64,000 nt of DNA from contig JAFCCL010000008.1 of NCBI GenBank assembly GCA_017610205.1, positions 29,932-93,931 of the forward strand, read 5' to 3'. The stretch comes from Candidatus Iainarchaeum sp. Lineage in GTDB: Archaea; Iainarchaeota; Iainarchaeia; Iainarchaeales; GCA-2688035. Positions within the stretch are counted from its first letter, which is position 1. Every line of letters begins with the position of its first letter. This document shows positions 34,463-43,316 of the stretch, piece by piece. The position numbers and the translations under genes are program-made. A model generated the notes under the pieces. That model searched no databases and was not told the origin of the DNA. It was given only the letters and a program-made list of their open reading frames with translations.

Positions 34463-35920
34463 TTACCCTTTTGAGATGTTGTATAATTCAAGGAACGGCT
34501 TTGTTTCCAGTGGCTTTTTTCCGTGCTGTGAAAACATTTGTTCTGCAATTGTTATTCTTCTAATTTCGGCTATGTTTTTTGCAGCGGTGTCAAATCTTGT
34601 TCTTTCAACCTGGCTTTTGTGCATTTTTACTGCGTTGAGTTTTTTTCTCATTGTCTTTTCTGAGAACTGAAAGCAGGCGTTGAATTTTTTGTATCCAAAC
34701 ATTGCCCATGGTGTTTCATAGGCCCAGAGTTCTACGTTGTGTGGTATTGAGGCAACCGCTGTTTTTCTTGCAAGAATGTGTGTTGGGTGTGTGTCAAACC
34801 TTTGTGGTACAAAAACAATGTCTGGCTTTATTTTTTTCATAAGTTTTCTTATTTTTTTAATATCGCGTTCCATAATGTCTTTGCCGTTGTCGTAGAAAGT
34901 GTTTTGTAAAAAGATTGGCTTTGTTCCAAGAATTCTTGTCTCTGCTCTGGTTTCCTTTTCTCTTGCAAAAATTCTTTGATTTTTTGTTTTTCCTCCGTTA
35001 ATTGCCCTGTGTCCTGTTGTCATAATTATTTCAAACACTTTATTTTTTTCTGCAAGGCTTGAGAGAATTGCTCCTGCTGAAATGCTTGCATCGTCAGGGT
35101 GTGGTGAAAAGAATGCAATTTTTTTTCCTTTTGGAAGATTGAAATCCGAGTAAATTTTAATTCCGTTTATTAATGGCGGGTCATTATCTTTTTTTTTAAG
35201 CATTGAAGCAGCCTCTTTGTTCAAAACAAATACTGTATTTTTGTGCCTTTGCAGAATTGAAGCAGGAACCTTTTCAGAAACCTTTCCTTCCAATGCTTCT
35301 TTTACTGCCTTTGCCTTATTTTTTCCAAATGCCAGAACAATTACCTTTTTTGCCTGCATAATGGTTTTCAATCCTGCTGTAATTGCCTTTTTTGGAACCT
35401 GTTTTTCTGATTTGAAGAAACGGCTGTTTGCCTTAATTGTTGATTTTGTCAGTTCTGCTACGTGGGTTTTTGATTCAAAGCTTGTGCCTGGTTCATTAAA
35501 TCCAATGTGCCCATTTTGCCCAATGCCCAGAACTGCAATATCCAAACCTGCTTTTTTTATTTTTTTCTCGTAGGCCTTGCAGAATTTTTCAGTGTTCTTT
35601 GGATTTGGTTCCGGAATTGAAACATTTTTTCTGTTTATGTCTATTTTTCCAAAAAAGTTTTCCCACATAAACCTGTGATAGCTTTGCTTGTGGGTTTTTG
35701 AAATTCCAAGGTATTCGTCCAAATTAAAGGTAATTGCCTTTGAGAAAGAAATCTTTCCTGATTCAACTATTTCTGCAAGCAAAGAGTAGAGCTTTAATGG
35801 TGTGCTTCCTGTTGGCAGCATAAAAACAGAATTGGGCTTTTTCTCCAATTGCCGAAAAACAATGTCTGCAGCATGCCTGCTTGCCATGTCTGAATTTTCT
35901 GCAACAATTGTTTGAATCAT
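34463..35920 (-). CDS. NagB-type glucosamine-6-phosphate deaminase fused to LmbE/PIG-L deacetylase
   Basis: A 485-residue fusion. Residues 1-245 are a glucosamine-6-phosphate deaminase/isomerase: VFMLPTGSTPLKLYSLLAEI, TFNLDEYLGISKTHKQSY with the catalytic Asp, and GIGQNGHIGFNEPGTSF with the catalytic His. Residues 265-485 are an LmbE/PIG-L zinc deacetylase: AFFSPHPDDASISAGAIL carries the HPDD zinc motif and THPTHILARKTAV the second zinc histidine. Together they would remove N-acetyl and then amino groups from amino-sugars. Similar fusions are known in other prokaryotes. It is divergent from dtdA with a 53-base shared promoter region. Confidence 0.85.
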   Translation of the reverse strand: MIQTIVAENSDMASRHAADIVFRQLEKKPNSVFMLPTGSTPLKLYSLLAEIVESGKISFSKAITFNLDEYLGISKTHKQSYHRFMWENFFGKIDINRKNVSIPEPNPKNTEKFCKAYEKKIKKAGLDIAVLGIGQNGHIGFNEPGTSFESKTHVAELTKSTIKANSRFFKSEKQVPKKAITAGLKTIMQAKKVIVLAFGKNKAKAVKEALEGKVSEKVPASILQRHKNTVFVLNKEAASMLKKKDNDPPLINGIKIYSDFNLPKGKKIAFFSPHPDDASISAGAILSSLAEKNKVFEIIMTTGHRAINGGKTKNQRIFAREKETRAETRILGTKPIFLQNTFYDNGKDIMERDIKKIRKLMKKIKPDIVFVPQRFDTHPTHILARKTAVASIPHNVELWAYETPWAMFGYKKFNACFQFSEKTMRKKLNAVKMHKSQVERTRFDTAAKNIAEIRRITIAEQMFSQHGKKPLETKPFLELYNISKG

Positions 35921-35973
35921 TAACTAAAATAGGTATAACTAGTTTAAATTCCTTTCAGTACATTAATCGTTTC

Positions 35974-36741
35974 ATGTCAAACTTTGCAATAATCGCCTCA
36001 AAGCAAAATATTGCCAGTATAAACATTTCCTCCTTTCTAAAAGAGCTTCCCAACAACCTGTCCCTGCATTTCTTCAACGAACACATTTGCTTCATTGACA
36101 AAGCTGATTCAATTGACGCAGATGCCCTAATTTTTGCTTCCTCTCACACCTCTTCTTCTGGCAAGCCAACTCTTTCAACACACGCTGTTGGCAATTGGAA
36201 CAAGGCAGAATTGGGCGGAAAGGATTCCGAATTGGTTCCTTCTAATTCTTCTTTGCTAAAAAATTATCTTTTGGGATTGCAGAAAAAGAAGGAAGAATTT
36301 GCTTTAGACTATGAAATTTGCCTTGAAGCCACCCACCATGGTCCTTGGGCAACAAAACCAATTACTTTTATTGAATTAGGAAGCGGTGAACTTCAATGGA
36401 AGGATTTGAAGGCAGCAAAAGCTGTTGCAGACGTTGTCCTTGAATCCACTTCAGTTGAAGGAAAATTCAAATCAGCAATTGCTTTGGGTGGTGGACACTA
36501 CTGCCCTGAGTTTACAAAGCTTGTTCTCAGAACTGAGTGGGCTCTTGGTCACATCTGCCCTGGTTACGCCTTGCCTTTCTTTAACGAAAAAATGCTTAAC
36601 AAAGCTCTTGCTGCAACCTTTCCAAAACCAGAGGCAATAATCCTTGACTGGAAAGGTTTGGGTAAGGAAAAAGCGCGCATTAAAGAGCTCCTCGACAACC
36701 AGTCTCTTCCTGTGCTTAGGGCAAGAAAGCTTTTGCACTAG
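35974..36741 (+). CDS. dtdA: D-aminoacyl-tRNA deacylase (archaeal type, GEK1-like)
   Basis: A 255-residue enzyme that removes D-amino acids wrongly loaded on tRNA. The family's hallmark blocks are present: LIFASSHTSSSGKPTLSTH, ICLEATHHGPWATKPITFIE, LGGGHYCPEFTKLVL and ALGHICPGYALP. The ATG at 35974 is the first that gives the normal N-terminus; the open frame upstream is in the promoter region of the divergent gene. Its TAG shares the bases CTAG with the converging idi stop. It works in translation quality control. Confidence 0.93.
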   Translation: MSNFAIIASKQNIASINISSFLKELPNNLSLHFFNEHICFIDKADSIDADALIFASSHTSSSGKPTLSTHAVGNWNKAELGGKDSELVPSNSSLLKNYLLGLQKKKEEFALDYEICLEATHHGPWATKPITFIELGSGELQWKDLKAAKAVADVVLESTSVEGKFKSAIALGGGHYCPEFTKLVLRTEWALGHICPGYALPFFNEKMLNKALAATFPKPEAIILDWKGLGKEKARIKELLDNQSLPVLRARKLLH

Positions 36742-37763
36742 TTTTTTACAACAGCCTTTCCCCTCATTTCTTTCAGGTTTTTTGCACCTGCTAAAAACAT
36801 TGCAATTCTTAGTTCTTCAATTACTTTTTCAAGCAACTTTGTTACCCCTTCACTGCCTTCTTTCTGCTGTGCCTTTAAAACAGGCAGTGCCATTCCGCAA
36901 AGGTCTGCTCCCAGTGCAATTGCCTTTGCGCAGTCCAACCCTGTTCTTATTCCGCCTGATGCAATAATTTTTCCCTCAAAGGCCTTTCTGCACTGCACTA
37001 TGCTGTCAGCAGTGGAAATTCCAATATCCCAAAAGGTTTCTCCAACCTTCTTATTTCCCCTTTTTGAGTCAATTGCTGTCCAGCTTGTTCCGCCTGCTCC
37101 GCCAACATCAATTGCTTTTATTCCTGTTTTTGCAAGAGCTTTTGCGGTCTCAAAACCGATTCCGTGACCAACCTCTTTTACGTAAACAGGTTTCTTAAAT
37201 TCTTTTGCAAGTTTTTTAATTTCTTTTAATCTTCCCTTAAAATCTGTTTCTTTTTCAGGCTGCATTGCTGCCTGTGCTGCATTAACATGAACTGCCAGAG
37301 CATCTGCTTTAATTGATTCAATGGCTTTTTCCAATTCTTTCACTGAATACTTTCCCAGCTCTGTTACCCCAATATTTCCTGCCAAAAAGATTGTTGGAGC
37401 AACATCTCTTACAAAATAAGTGTCTTTCAGTAAAGGGTCTTCAATCATTGCCCTTTGGCTGCCTAAACCCATTCCAATTCCAAGTTCTTCACAGGCTTTT
37501 GCAATGTCTTTGTTTATCTTTTTTGCCTCTTTAACTCCGCCTGTAATTGCTTCAACCATTAATGGTGCCTTAAAGTCTTTTCCAAGAAAGCTTGTTTCCA
37601 GCTTTACTTCTTTTTTGTCCATTTCAGGCAAGGTTTTGTATTCAAGTTCTACTCCTTTAAATCCAACTTTTTCAAAGCCGGTTGTCTTTTCCTTGAATTG
37701 CACGTCTTCTGCAATACCTATTTTGAGGTGCTCTGCTTTCCTGTTTTCTGTTTCTTTCGTCAT
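36738..37763 (-). CDS. fni: Isopentenyl-diphosphate delta-isomerase, type 2 (FMN)
   Basis: A 341-residue flavoenzyme converting IPP to DMAPP, the last step of the pathway encoded here. Motifs: ELEYKTLPEMDKKEVKLET at the start, PLMVEAITGGVKEAKKIN, GLGSQRAMIEDPLL, GAGGTSWTAIDSKRG for flavin/phosphate binding, and ASGGIRTGLDCAKAIALGAD. Length and motif order match Fni. It follows the rSAM-IPK gene, in the same direction, at 48 bases, and its stop overlaps dtdA's on the other strand. Confidence 0.93.
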   Translation of the reverse strand: MTKETENRKAEHLKIGIAEDVQFKEKTTGFEKVGFKGVELEYKTLPEMDKKEVKLETSFLGKDFKAPLMVEAITGGVKEAKKINKDIAKACEELGIGMGLGSQRAMIEDPLLKDTYFVRDVAPTIFLAGNIGVTELGKYSVKELEKAIESIKADALAVHVNAAQAAMQPEKETDFKGRLKEIKKLAKEFKKPVYVKEVGHGIGFETAKALAKTGIKAIDVGGAGGTSWTAIDSKRGNKKVGETFWDIGISTADSIVQCRKAFEGKIIASGGIRTGLDCAKAIALGADLCGMALPVLKAQQKEGSEGVTKLLEKVIEELRIAMFLAGAKNLKEMRGKAVVKN

Positions 37764-37811
37764 CTTTAATCAATTCAATTTAAGTTTAAAAAAGGTTAAA
37801 AAAGGCAGGAT

Positions 37812-39590
37812 TTACAGCCTTATTTCTGTTCCTTTAACTTCTTTTTCTGTCAAAGCTTTGTAAAAATTTTCTTTCTGGTTTGCGTCAAAAATCAAAGCAG
37901 TTGTTCCTTGTAACATTTTCTGTATCTTTTCTAACTTTCCTTTCATTCCACCTGTTACATCAACTGTTCCTGCTTCATCTGTTTGTGTTATCGATTCTTC
38001 AAAATTATTTTTGTCAATTAATGGAATTCTTTTTGCATTTTCATCTTTTTTTGGATCTGCAGTATAAATTCCTGCAACATCTGTTCCAAGAAAAACCTTT
38101 TTTGCCCCAAACTTTTTTGCCAAAAAACCAATTATTGTATCTCCGCTAATAACACTTGCATTAAGACTTTCATCAGGAACCATTTGCCCAAATAGCACTG
38201 GGATCTTTCCTTTAGCTGTTGCTCTTTCAATTTCATCTGTTTTAAACTTAACAATCTTTTTGTTGTCTTGTTCAACTATTTTGTTTGGGTCAAATGGGAT
38301 TGCATCAAGTCCTGCTTTTTTAAGAGCTTCAACCACAATCGAATCAAGCAAATTACAGTCTTTGATGGTTTTTGCAAGCCCTTCTTTCTGCCTGTCACTA
38401 TAAACTCCGTTGTTAATGTCATATTCGACAACATTTGTGTGGCCAAACGGGCCTGCGCCGTGCACTATAATTAGCTTGAATTCTTTCTCATCCAAGGCTC
38501 TTTTTATTTCTGAGGCAATTCTTTTCAAAACAGCTTTTTTTGCCTCAAATTTGTTGCCTTCCTTTTCTGTGATGGCAGAGCCACCTAACTTAATTATGTA
38601 TAAGTCTGTCATGTTTTTGTTCACTCTATTCATTTTTTGAAGATGTTCAGCAAGTCTTTTTTCATGTTTGCTTTCTTGGAATATTTGTATTAACCTATCA
38701 AAAGCCTTTTTAATGAATTTTTCACTTTCATTGGCGACTTGCATATTGAAGGGTGGAAAAAGACAATGACTTATTCCTAATCTTCCATCATTTGAAAGGC
38801 AAATATTATAAACACCCTCTTGACAGGGGTAAATTGGGCAGGTTTTGCAAAATTCATGAAAATGTGTTCCTTTGAAGGAATCCTTAAAAATTATCTTACT
38901 TTTTCCAAGTTTAATATATTTCATCGGAAGACCCTTCCTGTTATCTGATTTGAACTTGTGTACACTTCCTTGGTTTTTTAATTTATTAAACAATTCACCA
39001 ACGTCATAAAATTCTTTAAACCAATATTTTAAATCATAGTTTGAGTTGGGATAAAGATCCAATATTTTCAGATCTATCTGATTTTTTTTACAGTATATAA
39101 TTATTGAATGAATATCCTCGCTATTTGATTTCAAAGCGACTGTGTCAATTCTAACCGGTATTTTTTTTGAAAGATTTCTAACCAACGTGCCTATGGATTC
39201 AGTCCAATTTTTTGGACTTCCAACACTTTTGAAATAGGAATCAACACTAACTCTTAACTCAAAATTATTTAAGTTTCCAAAAAAAGTTTCATGTTTTTTT
39301 AGATTAATCCCATTTGTATTTAAGGCTATTATTACATCACTTCCTAATTTTTGCAAATCAATAATTAAATTATGCAAATCTTCTCTTAGAAGTGGTTCGC
39401 CTCCTGTTAAACGAAAGCAGTTTATTCCCTTTTTATAGGCTATTCTAGCAATTCTCATTATTTCTTCACTTGAAAGGTCTTTTTTGGTACTGCCGTATCC
39501 TTCTCCATAAACCCCTCCTGCATATTTACAATAAGGGCAGTTCATATTGCATTTATAAGTACAAACAATTGTCAGGTATGGTTTATTCAT
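37812..39590 (-). CDS. Radical SAM domain fused in frame to isopentenyl phosphate kinase
   Basis: A 592-residue ORF. Residues 1-326 are a MoaA-like radical SAM domain: CTYKCNMNCPYCKYAGG holds the CxxxCxxC cluster, CFRLTGGEPLLREDLHN the SAM-binding motif, and FCKTCPIYPCQEGVYNICLS a second Cys cluster. Residues 327-592 are a full isopentenyl phosphate kinase: DLYIIKLGGSAITEKEGN, IIVHGAGPFGH with the IPK histidine, and FLGTDVAGIYTADPKKDE. IPK makes IPP from isopentenyl phosphate. An ATG at 38612 with a weak GAGTGA site could also start IPK alone, so fusion and overlapping translation are both possible. The ATG at 39590 overlaps the TrmB stop (ATGA). Confidence 0.85.
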   Translation of the reverse strand: MNKPYLTIVCTYKCNMNCPYCKYAGGVYGEGYGSTKKDLSSEEIMRIARIAYKKGINCFRLTGGEPLLREDLHNLIIDLQKLGSDVIIALNTNGINLKKHETFFGNLNNFELRVSVDSYFKSVGSPKNWTESIGTLVRNLSKKIPVRIDTVALKSNSEDIHSIIIYCKKNQIDLKILDLYPNSNYDLKYWFKEFYDVGELFNKLKNQGSVHKFKSDNRKGLPMKYIKLGKSKIIFKDSFKGTHFHEFCKTCPIYPCQEGVYNICLSNDGRLGISHCLFPPFNMQVANESEKFIKKAFDRLIQIFQESKHEKRLAEHLQKMNRVNKNMTDLYIIKLGGSAITEKEGNKFEAKKAVLKRIASEIKRALDEKEFKLIIVHGAGPFGHTNVVEYDINNGVYSDRQKEGLAKTIKDCNLLDSIVVEALKKAGLDAIPFDPNKIVEQDNKKIVKFKTDEIERATAKGKIPVLFGQMVPDESLNASVISGDTIIGFLAKKFGAKKVFLGTDVAGIYTADPKKDENAKRIPLIDKNNFEESITQTDEAGTVDVTGGMKGKLEKIQKMLQGTTALIFDANQKENFYKALTEKEVKGTEIRL

Positions 39591-40507
39591 TTTTTCTTAC
39601 TCCGGTTTATTTGATTGAAATAATCTTCAGCAGGATATGCTCTTTCTTGCATTTCGTAAAATAAGTTGTTGTAAAAGTCTACCACTTCCTTTTTTTGATG
39701 TACTATACCTGTAAGTGCCCCGCTTGAATTTAGGACAATGATTACTTTATTTTTTGATAAATAAACTCCTAATGGGAAATGTTCGTCTACAACTTTCATT
39801 GAAGCATCATACTTTTTTATTTTGGATTTTATCTCCGATATTTTTTTCTTATATGCCAGCTTCCCTTTTTTGTTTTCAATTAGTTTAAGAAATTCGTCTA
39901 GAGCCTGTTTGCAAACAACGAATTCAAATCTTGATCCTTCTTTAAATTTCTTAGTATAGAGATTGTTCAATAAAATTGGTGCATTATCTTTAGAATCGGT
40001 AAGTGCATCTCTTGATTTTGCTATAAGATTGTGTATCTCTTGGAATTCTTTTGTAGGTGCCAAATAAGTAAGGTAGGGCAGTGCAGGATACCTAAGAATA
40101 TATTTGAATTCCTTTCCAGTAGACAGCATCTCCATTAATTTAAATATAAATTCTCTTTTGTCGTAGATTATTTCAAAATCACCCAAATCTGTGTTTTCCT
40201 CTCTTAAAAGATCAGTGAGTCGCTTCTGCTTTTTTGTGAACTGTCCAAATTCTTCATTTAGAAAATCAAGCATTTTTTGTTCTAAATTTGGAACTGAATA
40301 TGTTGCTGGAAAGTCAGATGATTTTTCGATAAGTTTTAGTTCCAGTAATTTATTCAAAAATGTATAAATTTTACCTTTTGGGATTTTTGTTAAACTGCAA
40401 AGATTTTCTGCTGTCATTTTATTTTTTACAAGTTCTGAAATTATTGTCGTATCTTTTTTTGTAAGATTAAACTCTGATTGTAAGACTTGTAATAATTCTT
40501 CTCTCAT
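39587..40507 (-). CDS. TrmB-type transcription regulator
   Basis: A 306-residue protein. The N-terminal winged helix (NLTKKDTTIISELVKNKMTA, LTKIPKGKIYTFLNKLLE) is typical of TrmB regulators, followed by a coiled linker and a C-terminal ligand-binding part (DLGDFEIIYDKREFIFKLM onward). TrmB proteins respond to sugars or other metabolites. Its stop overlaps the start of the radical SAM-IPK gene by four bases (ATGA), so both are controlled together. A 9-bp inverted repeat at 40559-40584 is a candidate operator. GGGGA lies before the ATG. Confidence 0.8.
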   Translation of the reverse strand: MREELLQVLQSEFNLTKKDTTIISELVKNKMTAENLCSLTKIPKGKIYTFLNKLLELKLIEKSSDFPATYSVPNLEQKMLDFLNEEFGQFTKKQKRLTDLLREENTDLGDFEIIYDKREFIFKLMEMLSTGKEFKYILRYPALPYLTYLAPTKEFQEIHNLIAKSRDALTDSKDNAPILLNNLYTKKFKEGSRFEFVVCKQALDEFLKLIENKKGKLAYKKKISEIKSKIKKYDASMKVVDEHFPLGVYLSKNKVIIVLNSSGALTGIVHQKKEVVDFYNNLFYEMQERAYPAEDYFNQINRSKKK

Positions 40508-40558
40508 TCCAGTTCCCCTTTTTTAATCGTTAAACTTGGTTTAAAGTAAAGATATAAA

Positions 40559-40584
40559 TATATGATGAAGACAAACATCATATA
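40559..40584. promoter_or_regulatory. Inverted repeat in the divergent promoter of TrmB and the winged-helix gene
   Basis: TATATGATG and CATCATATA, separated by 8 bases, are perfect inverted repeats between the divergent genes at 40507 and 40601. Both arms overlap TATA-like sequence (GATATAAATA to the left, CATATAAATAAA to the right), so a bound TrmB could repress both. Confidence 0.65.
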
Positions 40585-40600
40585 AATAAACCGTTTATTT

Positions 40601-40957
40601 GTGGTAAATGTGCTTATATTAGTTGGTTCAACAAATAGGAGGAAAAGTGTCAAATTTGCAATAGTTGAAATTCTTAGTATGGAGTGGCCACTGAGCCTTA
40701 AAGCATTGCATTATTTACTTTCTAAAAAATATGCTTTAAATGTCAGTTACCAAGCAGTTCATAAAGCAATTAAGCAACTTACTGAAAACCAAATTGTTGA
40801 AAAGGACAACCGTTATTATCTGCTTAATATGGCTTGGATTTCAAAAGTTAAAGATTTTGGAAAAGAAACAGAACTAGCTTATTCTAGTGATACTAATTTC
40901 TATAAAAATGAATTTGAAGTAGTAGCTTCTCTACTTAATCGAGACAAAACCCCCTAA
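40601..40957 (+). CDS. Small winged-helix DNA-binding protein
   Basis: A 118-residue protein. SVKFAIVEILSMEWPLSLKA, then SYQAVHKAIKQLTENQIVEK and NRYYLLNMAWISKVKDF form a winged helix of archaeal type. The start is taken as GTG 40601; an AGGAGG at 40637 has no in-frame start at good distance. It is the only plus-strand gene inside the mevalonate block and is divergent from TrmB, so the two regulators may form a switch. Confidence 0.6.
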   Translation: MVNVLILVGSTNRRKSVKFAIVEILSMEWPLSLKALHYLLSKKYALNVSYQAVHKAIKQLTENQIVEKDNRYYLLNMAWISKVKDFGKETELAYSSDTNFYKNEFEVVASLLNRDKTP

Positions 40958-40971
40958 AGCAGATTTCTTAT

Positions 40972-41358
40972 TTACTTTTCCACCATTCCTTGTTCTGCGT
41001 CAATTTTTACTTTGTCGCCTGTTTTAATCTTTTCTATTTCAATGTGGTCTACGCATGGTATTTCTGAAATGATGCAGCCAACTGCTACAATGGTTTCGCA
41101 TTCTTTGTTTATAATTGCAAGTGGTGCTTTTCCGTTTTTTTTCAGTTGGTAAAGAGTATAGCTTCCGACAGTTGAGCCTGTTCCTTGTGGAAAAACAAGT
41201 ATCTTTCCGGAAATGCTTTGTCCTTCTAATGAGTGTCCTTTTTGAGTTACAATTCCGGTGTCTGCTTCAACTCCTCCGTAAAACGAAATTCCCTCTGTTG
41301 TTGCAAGCACTTCTCCTTCTACTTTTCCTTGAAATATTTTTCTTCCTTTCAATTCCAT
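40972..41358 (-). CDS. Phosphomevalonate dehydratase small subunit (aconitase X swivel domain)
   Basis: A 128-residue protein of the DUF126/aconitase X swivel family. VLATTEGISFYGGVEADTGI, then GKILVFPQGTGSTVGSYTLY carry the conserved glycine-rich phosphate loop with its serine. With the large subunit it dehydrates mevalonate 5-phosphate to trans-anhydromevalonate 5-phosphate in the archaeal pathway. Its ATG directly follows the large-subunit stop, the normal arrangement. Confidence 0.9.
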   Translation of the reverse strand: MELKGRKIFQGKVEGEVLATTEGISFYGGVEADTGIVTQKGHSLEGQSISGKILVFPQGTGSTVGSYTLYQLKKNGKAPLAIINKECETIVAVGCIISEIPCVDHIEIEKIKTGDKVKIDAEQGMVEK

Positions 41359-42537
41359 TTAATCACCACCTGTTGCATCTTCAATACATTTCTCTTGTGT
41401 TTTGAGCTGCATTTTGAAGTTGTTTTTTCCTCTTCCGTAAAAAACACCTTTTGCTGAATTTATTGCAACACACTTAAACCTTCCTTTCAATGGTGCAACC
41501 ACGTGGCAGGTGTCACAGGCAAACTTTGCGCCAGATTCTTCTATAATTCTAACATATCCTTTTTCTTCAGCTTGTTTTTTGATTGGTCTTGCGGTGCAAA
41601 TCCATGTTTCTTTTGTTACTTTTTTTCCTTTCAAAAGATTAGCTATTTTTCCAAGTTCTTCTATTGAACAATGCGGGCAACCTAATAGAACAAAGTCTGT
41701 TTCGCCTTCATCAAACATTTCTTTTTTTGCCTGTTCGATGTCTGCTGCACTAAGTTCAATTTTTTCGCTTGGTTCGATTATTTCATTTGGGGTTATACCT
41801 TTTATATGAAATAGTGCAGGAGCGCCGTATGTTACAATAGATGCACTGAGGCTTTTCAATTGGTCTTCTGTTGCCTTTTTTATTCCTATGATTAGCGGTA
41901 TTTTGTTCCCAATTTTTTTTCCTACCAAGTATCCCAATGCACCAAAGTCTGTTTCGTCGTGCAAATCTGTTTTGACTTCAACAAGAACCTGCGCTTGTCT
42001 GTTTTTATCTAAATGAAAACCGTATTCTGGAGTTCTTCCTGTTAGGGCTGCTGCCAGTGCACTTGGCCCACCCTCTTTACTTGTTTTTGCGCCCAAAACA
42101 CTGTTTGCAAATGTTACTGCGCTGCTTTCGCCCCAAGAAATATGCTCGCCTTTTTTTGGTCTGTTTCCAATAAAGTACGGGGTGCATGTGCATGTTGTTT
42201 GAATTCCCATCTTTGCAAATGCATCAATAACTTTTTTTTGCTTTTCAGCAAATTCCGGGGAGATTCCAAGAGCTTTCCAGTTTTCCATATCCATCCCTGC
42301 TGGATTAAGTGTTGTCAAGACCTTTACCTTACCATCCTTTGCCATTTCTTCCAAGTACTCTAGACCTGCATCTCCCAAATTTGCATAACTTACACCAGAA
42401 ACCTGAACACTTGTAACTGGCACAAGCCTTTTCGCACCGAAAATGTCTCCTAAAGCAGTTAAAATTTCCATGCTTTTCCTTGCAGCATTTCCCTGCTTTC
42501 CTTCAAGCATTTCTTGTTCTTCTTGAGTTAGTTTCAT
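41359..42537 (-). CDS. Phosphomevalonate dehydratase large subunit (aconitase X catalytic domain)
   Basis: A 392-residue protein of the aconitase X family (DUF521). Fe-S ligands and substrate motifs are present: TTCTCTPYFIGNRPKKGEHI, SWGESSAVTFANSVLGAKT, LLGCPHCSIEELGKI and KFACDTCHVVAPLKG. It catalyses loss of water from mevalonate 5-phosphate, using a 4Fe-4S cluster. It overlaps the HAD gene upstream by four bases (ATGA) and is followed at once by the small subunit. Confidence 0.92.
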   Translation of the reverse strand: MKLTQEEQEMLEGKQGNAARKSMEILTALGDIFGAKRLVPVTSVQVSGVSYANLGDAGLEYLEEMAKDGKVKVLTTLNPAGMDMENWKALGISPEFAEKQKKVIDAFAKMGIQTTCTCTPYFIGNRPKKGEHISWGESSAVTFANSVLGAKTSKEGGPSALAAALTGRTPEYGFHLDKNRQAQVLVEVKTDLHDETDFGALGYLVGKKIGNKIPLIIGIKKATEDQLKSLSASIVTYGAPALFHIKGITPNEIIEPSEKIELSAADIEQAKKEMFDEGETDFVLLGCPHCSIEELGKIANLLKGKKVTKETWICTARPIKKQAEEKGYVRIIEESGAKFACDTCHVVAPLKGRFKCVAINSAKGVFYGRGKNNFKMQLKTQEKCIEDATGGD

Positions 42538-43310
42538 TTTCTTGCCCTCCTTTGCACTTTCTTTATTTTCATTCTTCCAAAAACGTTTGCTTTCTTTATT
42601 ATTGGAATTCCATCTTTTTTAGCTTGTTTCCTTTGACCTTTTGTTGAATATCCCCATCTTACAAGAAGGCTTTTTGTTCCAACCTGTTTTACATCCTTTA
42701 TTTGCTTTACTGCGTCCTCTATTAATACTATCTTGTTTGGCTGCACGCCTGCTTTTCTTGCAATTTCCTTTATTTGTATCTTTTTGTCTTTTGAGAATTC
42801 CTTTGCTATAATATGTGATTCAGGGATTTTTATACCATAAGTTGCAAGTAGTTCAGCTGTTGATTTCTTATCTTTTGTTGTTGCAATAAATACTTGGTTG
42901 GTTTTTTGGACTTTTGCAATAAATTTTGCAATTTTTGGAAAGCTTTTTGTAAGTGCAACCCATTCTTTTGGGGAAATTTTTTTCATCTGTTCTCTGTGGA
43001 AATAAAACCTTTTTCCGAATTCTGCTGCTTTTACAGTATCTTTTTGATATTCTGTATCAAACTGCCTTTGAGTCACTCTATTAAATTTTATTTTTGGATT
43101 TTCCTGAATTAATCGCATTACTGTAAATAAGTGCTCAACCTTTGTAATTAATGGTCTTCCTTCCAAAAATTTGTGCTTAATAGTTTTACTTGACATATCC
43201 CTTTTGTCTATTTCTGAGAATGCCTTTACTGACTGTACAAAACATTCTCCTGCGCTGTCGCCTATTACTCCGTCAAAGTCGAATGCAACAACTCCTTTTT
43301 TTGCAGCCAT
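42534..43310 (-). CDS. HAD-superfamily hydrolase in the mevalonate operon
   Basis: A 258-residue protein. VVAFDFDGVIGDSAGECFVQ has the HAD nucleophile DxD, FIATTKDKKSTAELL motif II (Thr), and KIVLIEDAVKQIKDVKQ motif IV with its acidic pair. The cap is helical. It is probably a phosphatase, and its 4-base overlap with the dehydratase gene ties it to the pathway, perhaps acting on a phosphorylated isoprenoid intermediate. This role is inference. No other pathway organism I know has a fixed HAD gene here. Confidence 0.75.
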   Translation of the reverse strand: MAAKKGVVAFDFDGVIGDSAGECFVQSVKAFSEIDKRDMSSKTIKHKFLEGRPLITKVEHLFTVMRLIQENPKIKFNRVTQRQFDTEYQKDTVKAAEFGKRFYFHREQMKKISPKEWVALTKSFPKIAKFIAKVQKTNQVFIATTKDKKSTAELLATYGIKIPESHIIAKEFSKDKKIQIKEIARKAGVQPNKIVLIEDAVKQIKDVKQVGTKSLLVRWGYSTKGQRKQAKKDGIPIIKKANVFGRMKIKKVQRRARK

Positions 43311-43316
43311 TTTTTT

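Noticed and set aside
36738..36741. Gene overlap of dtdA and fni as an error
   Set aside because: The stops share the palindrome CTAG; both reading frames are complete and of normal length.
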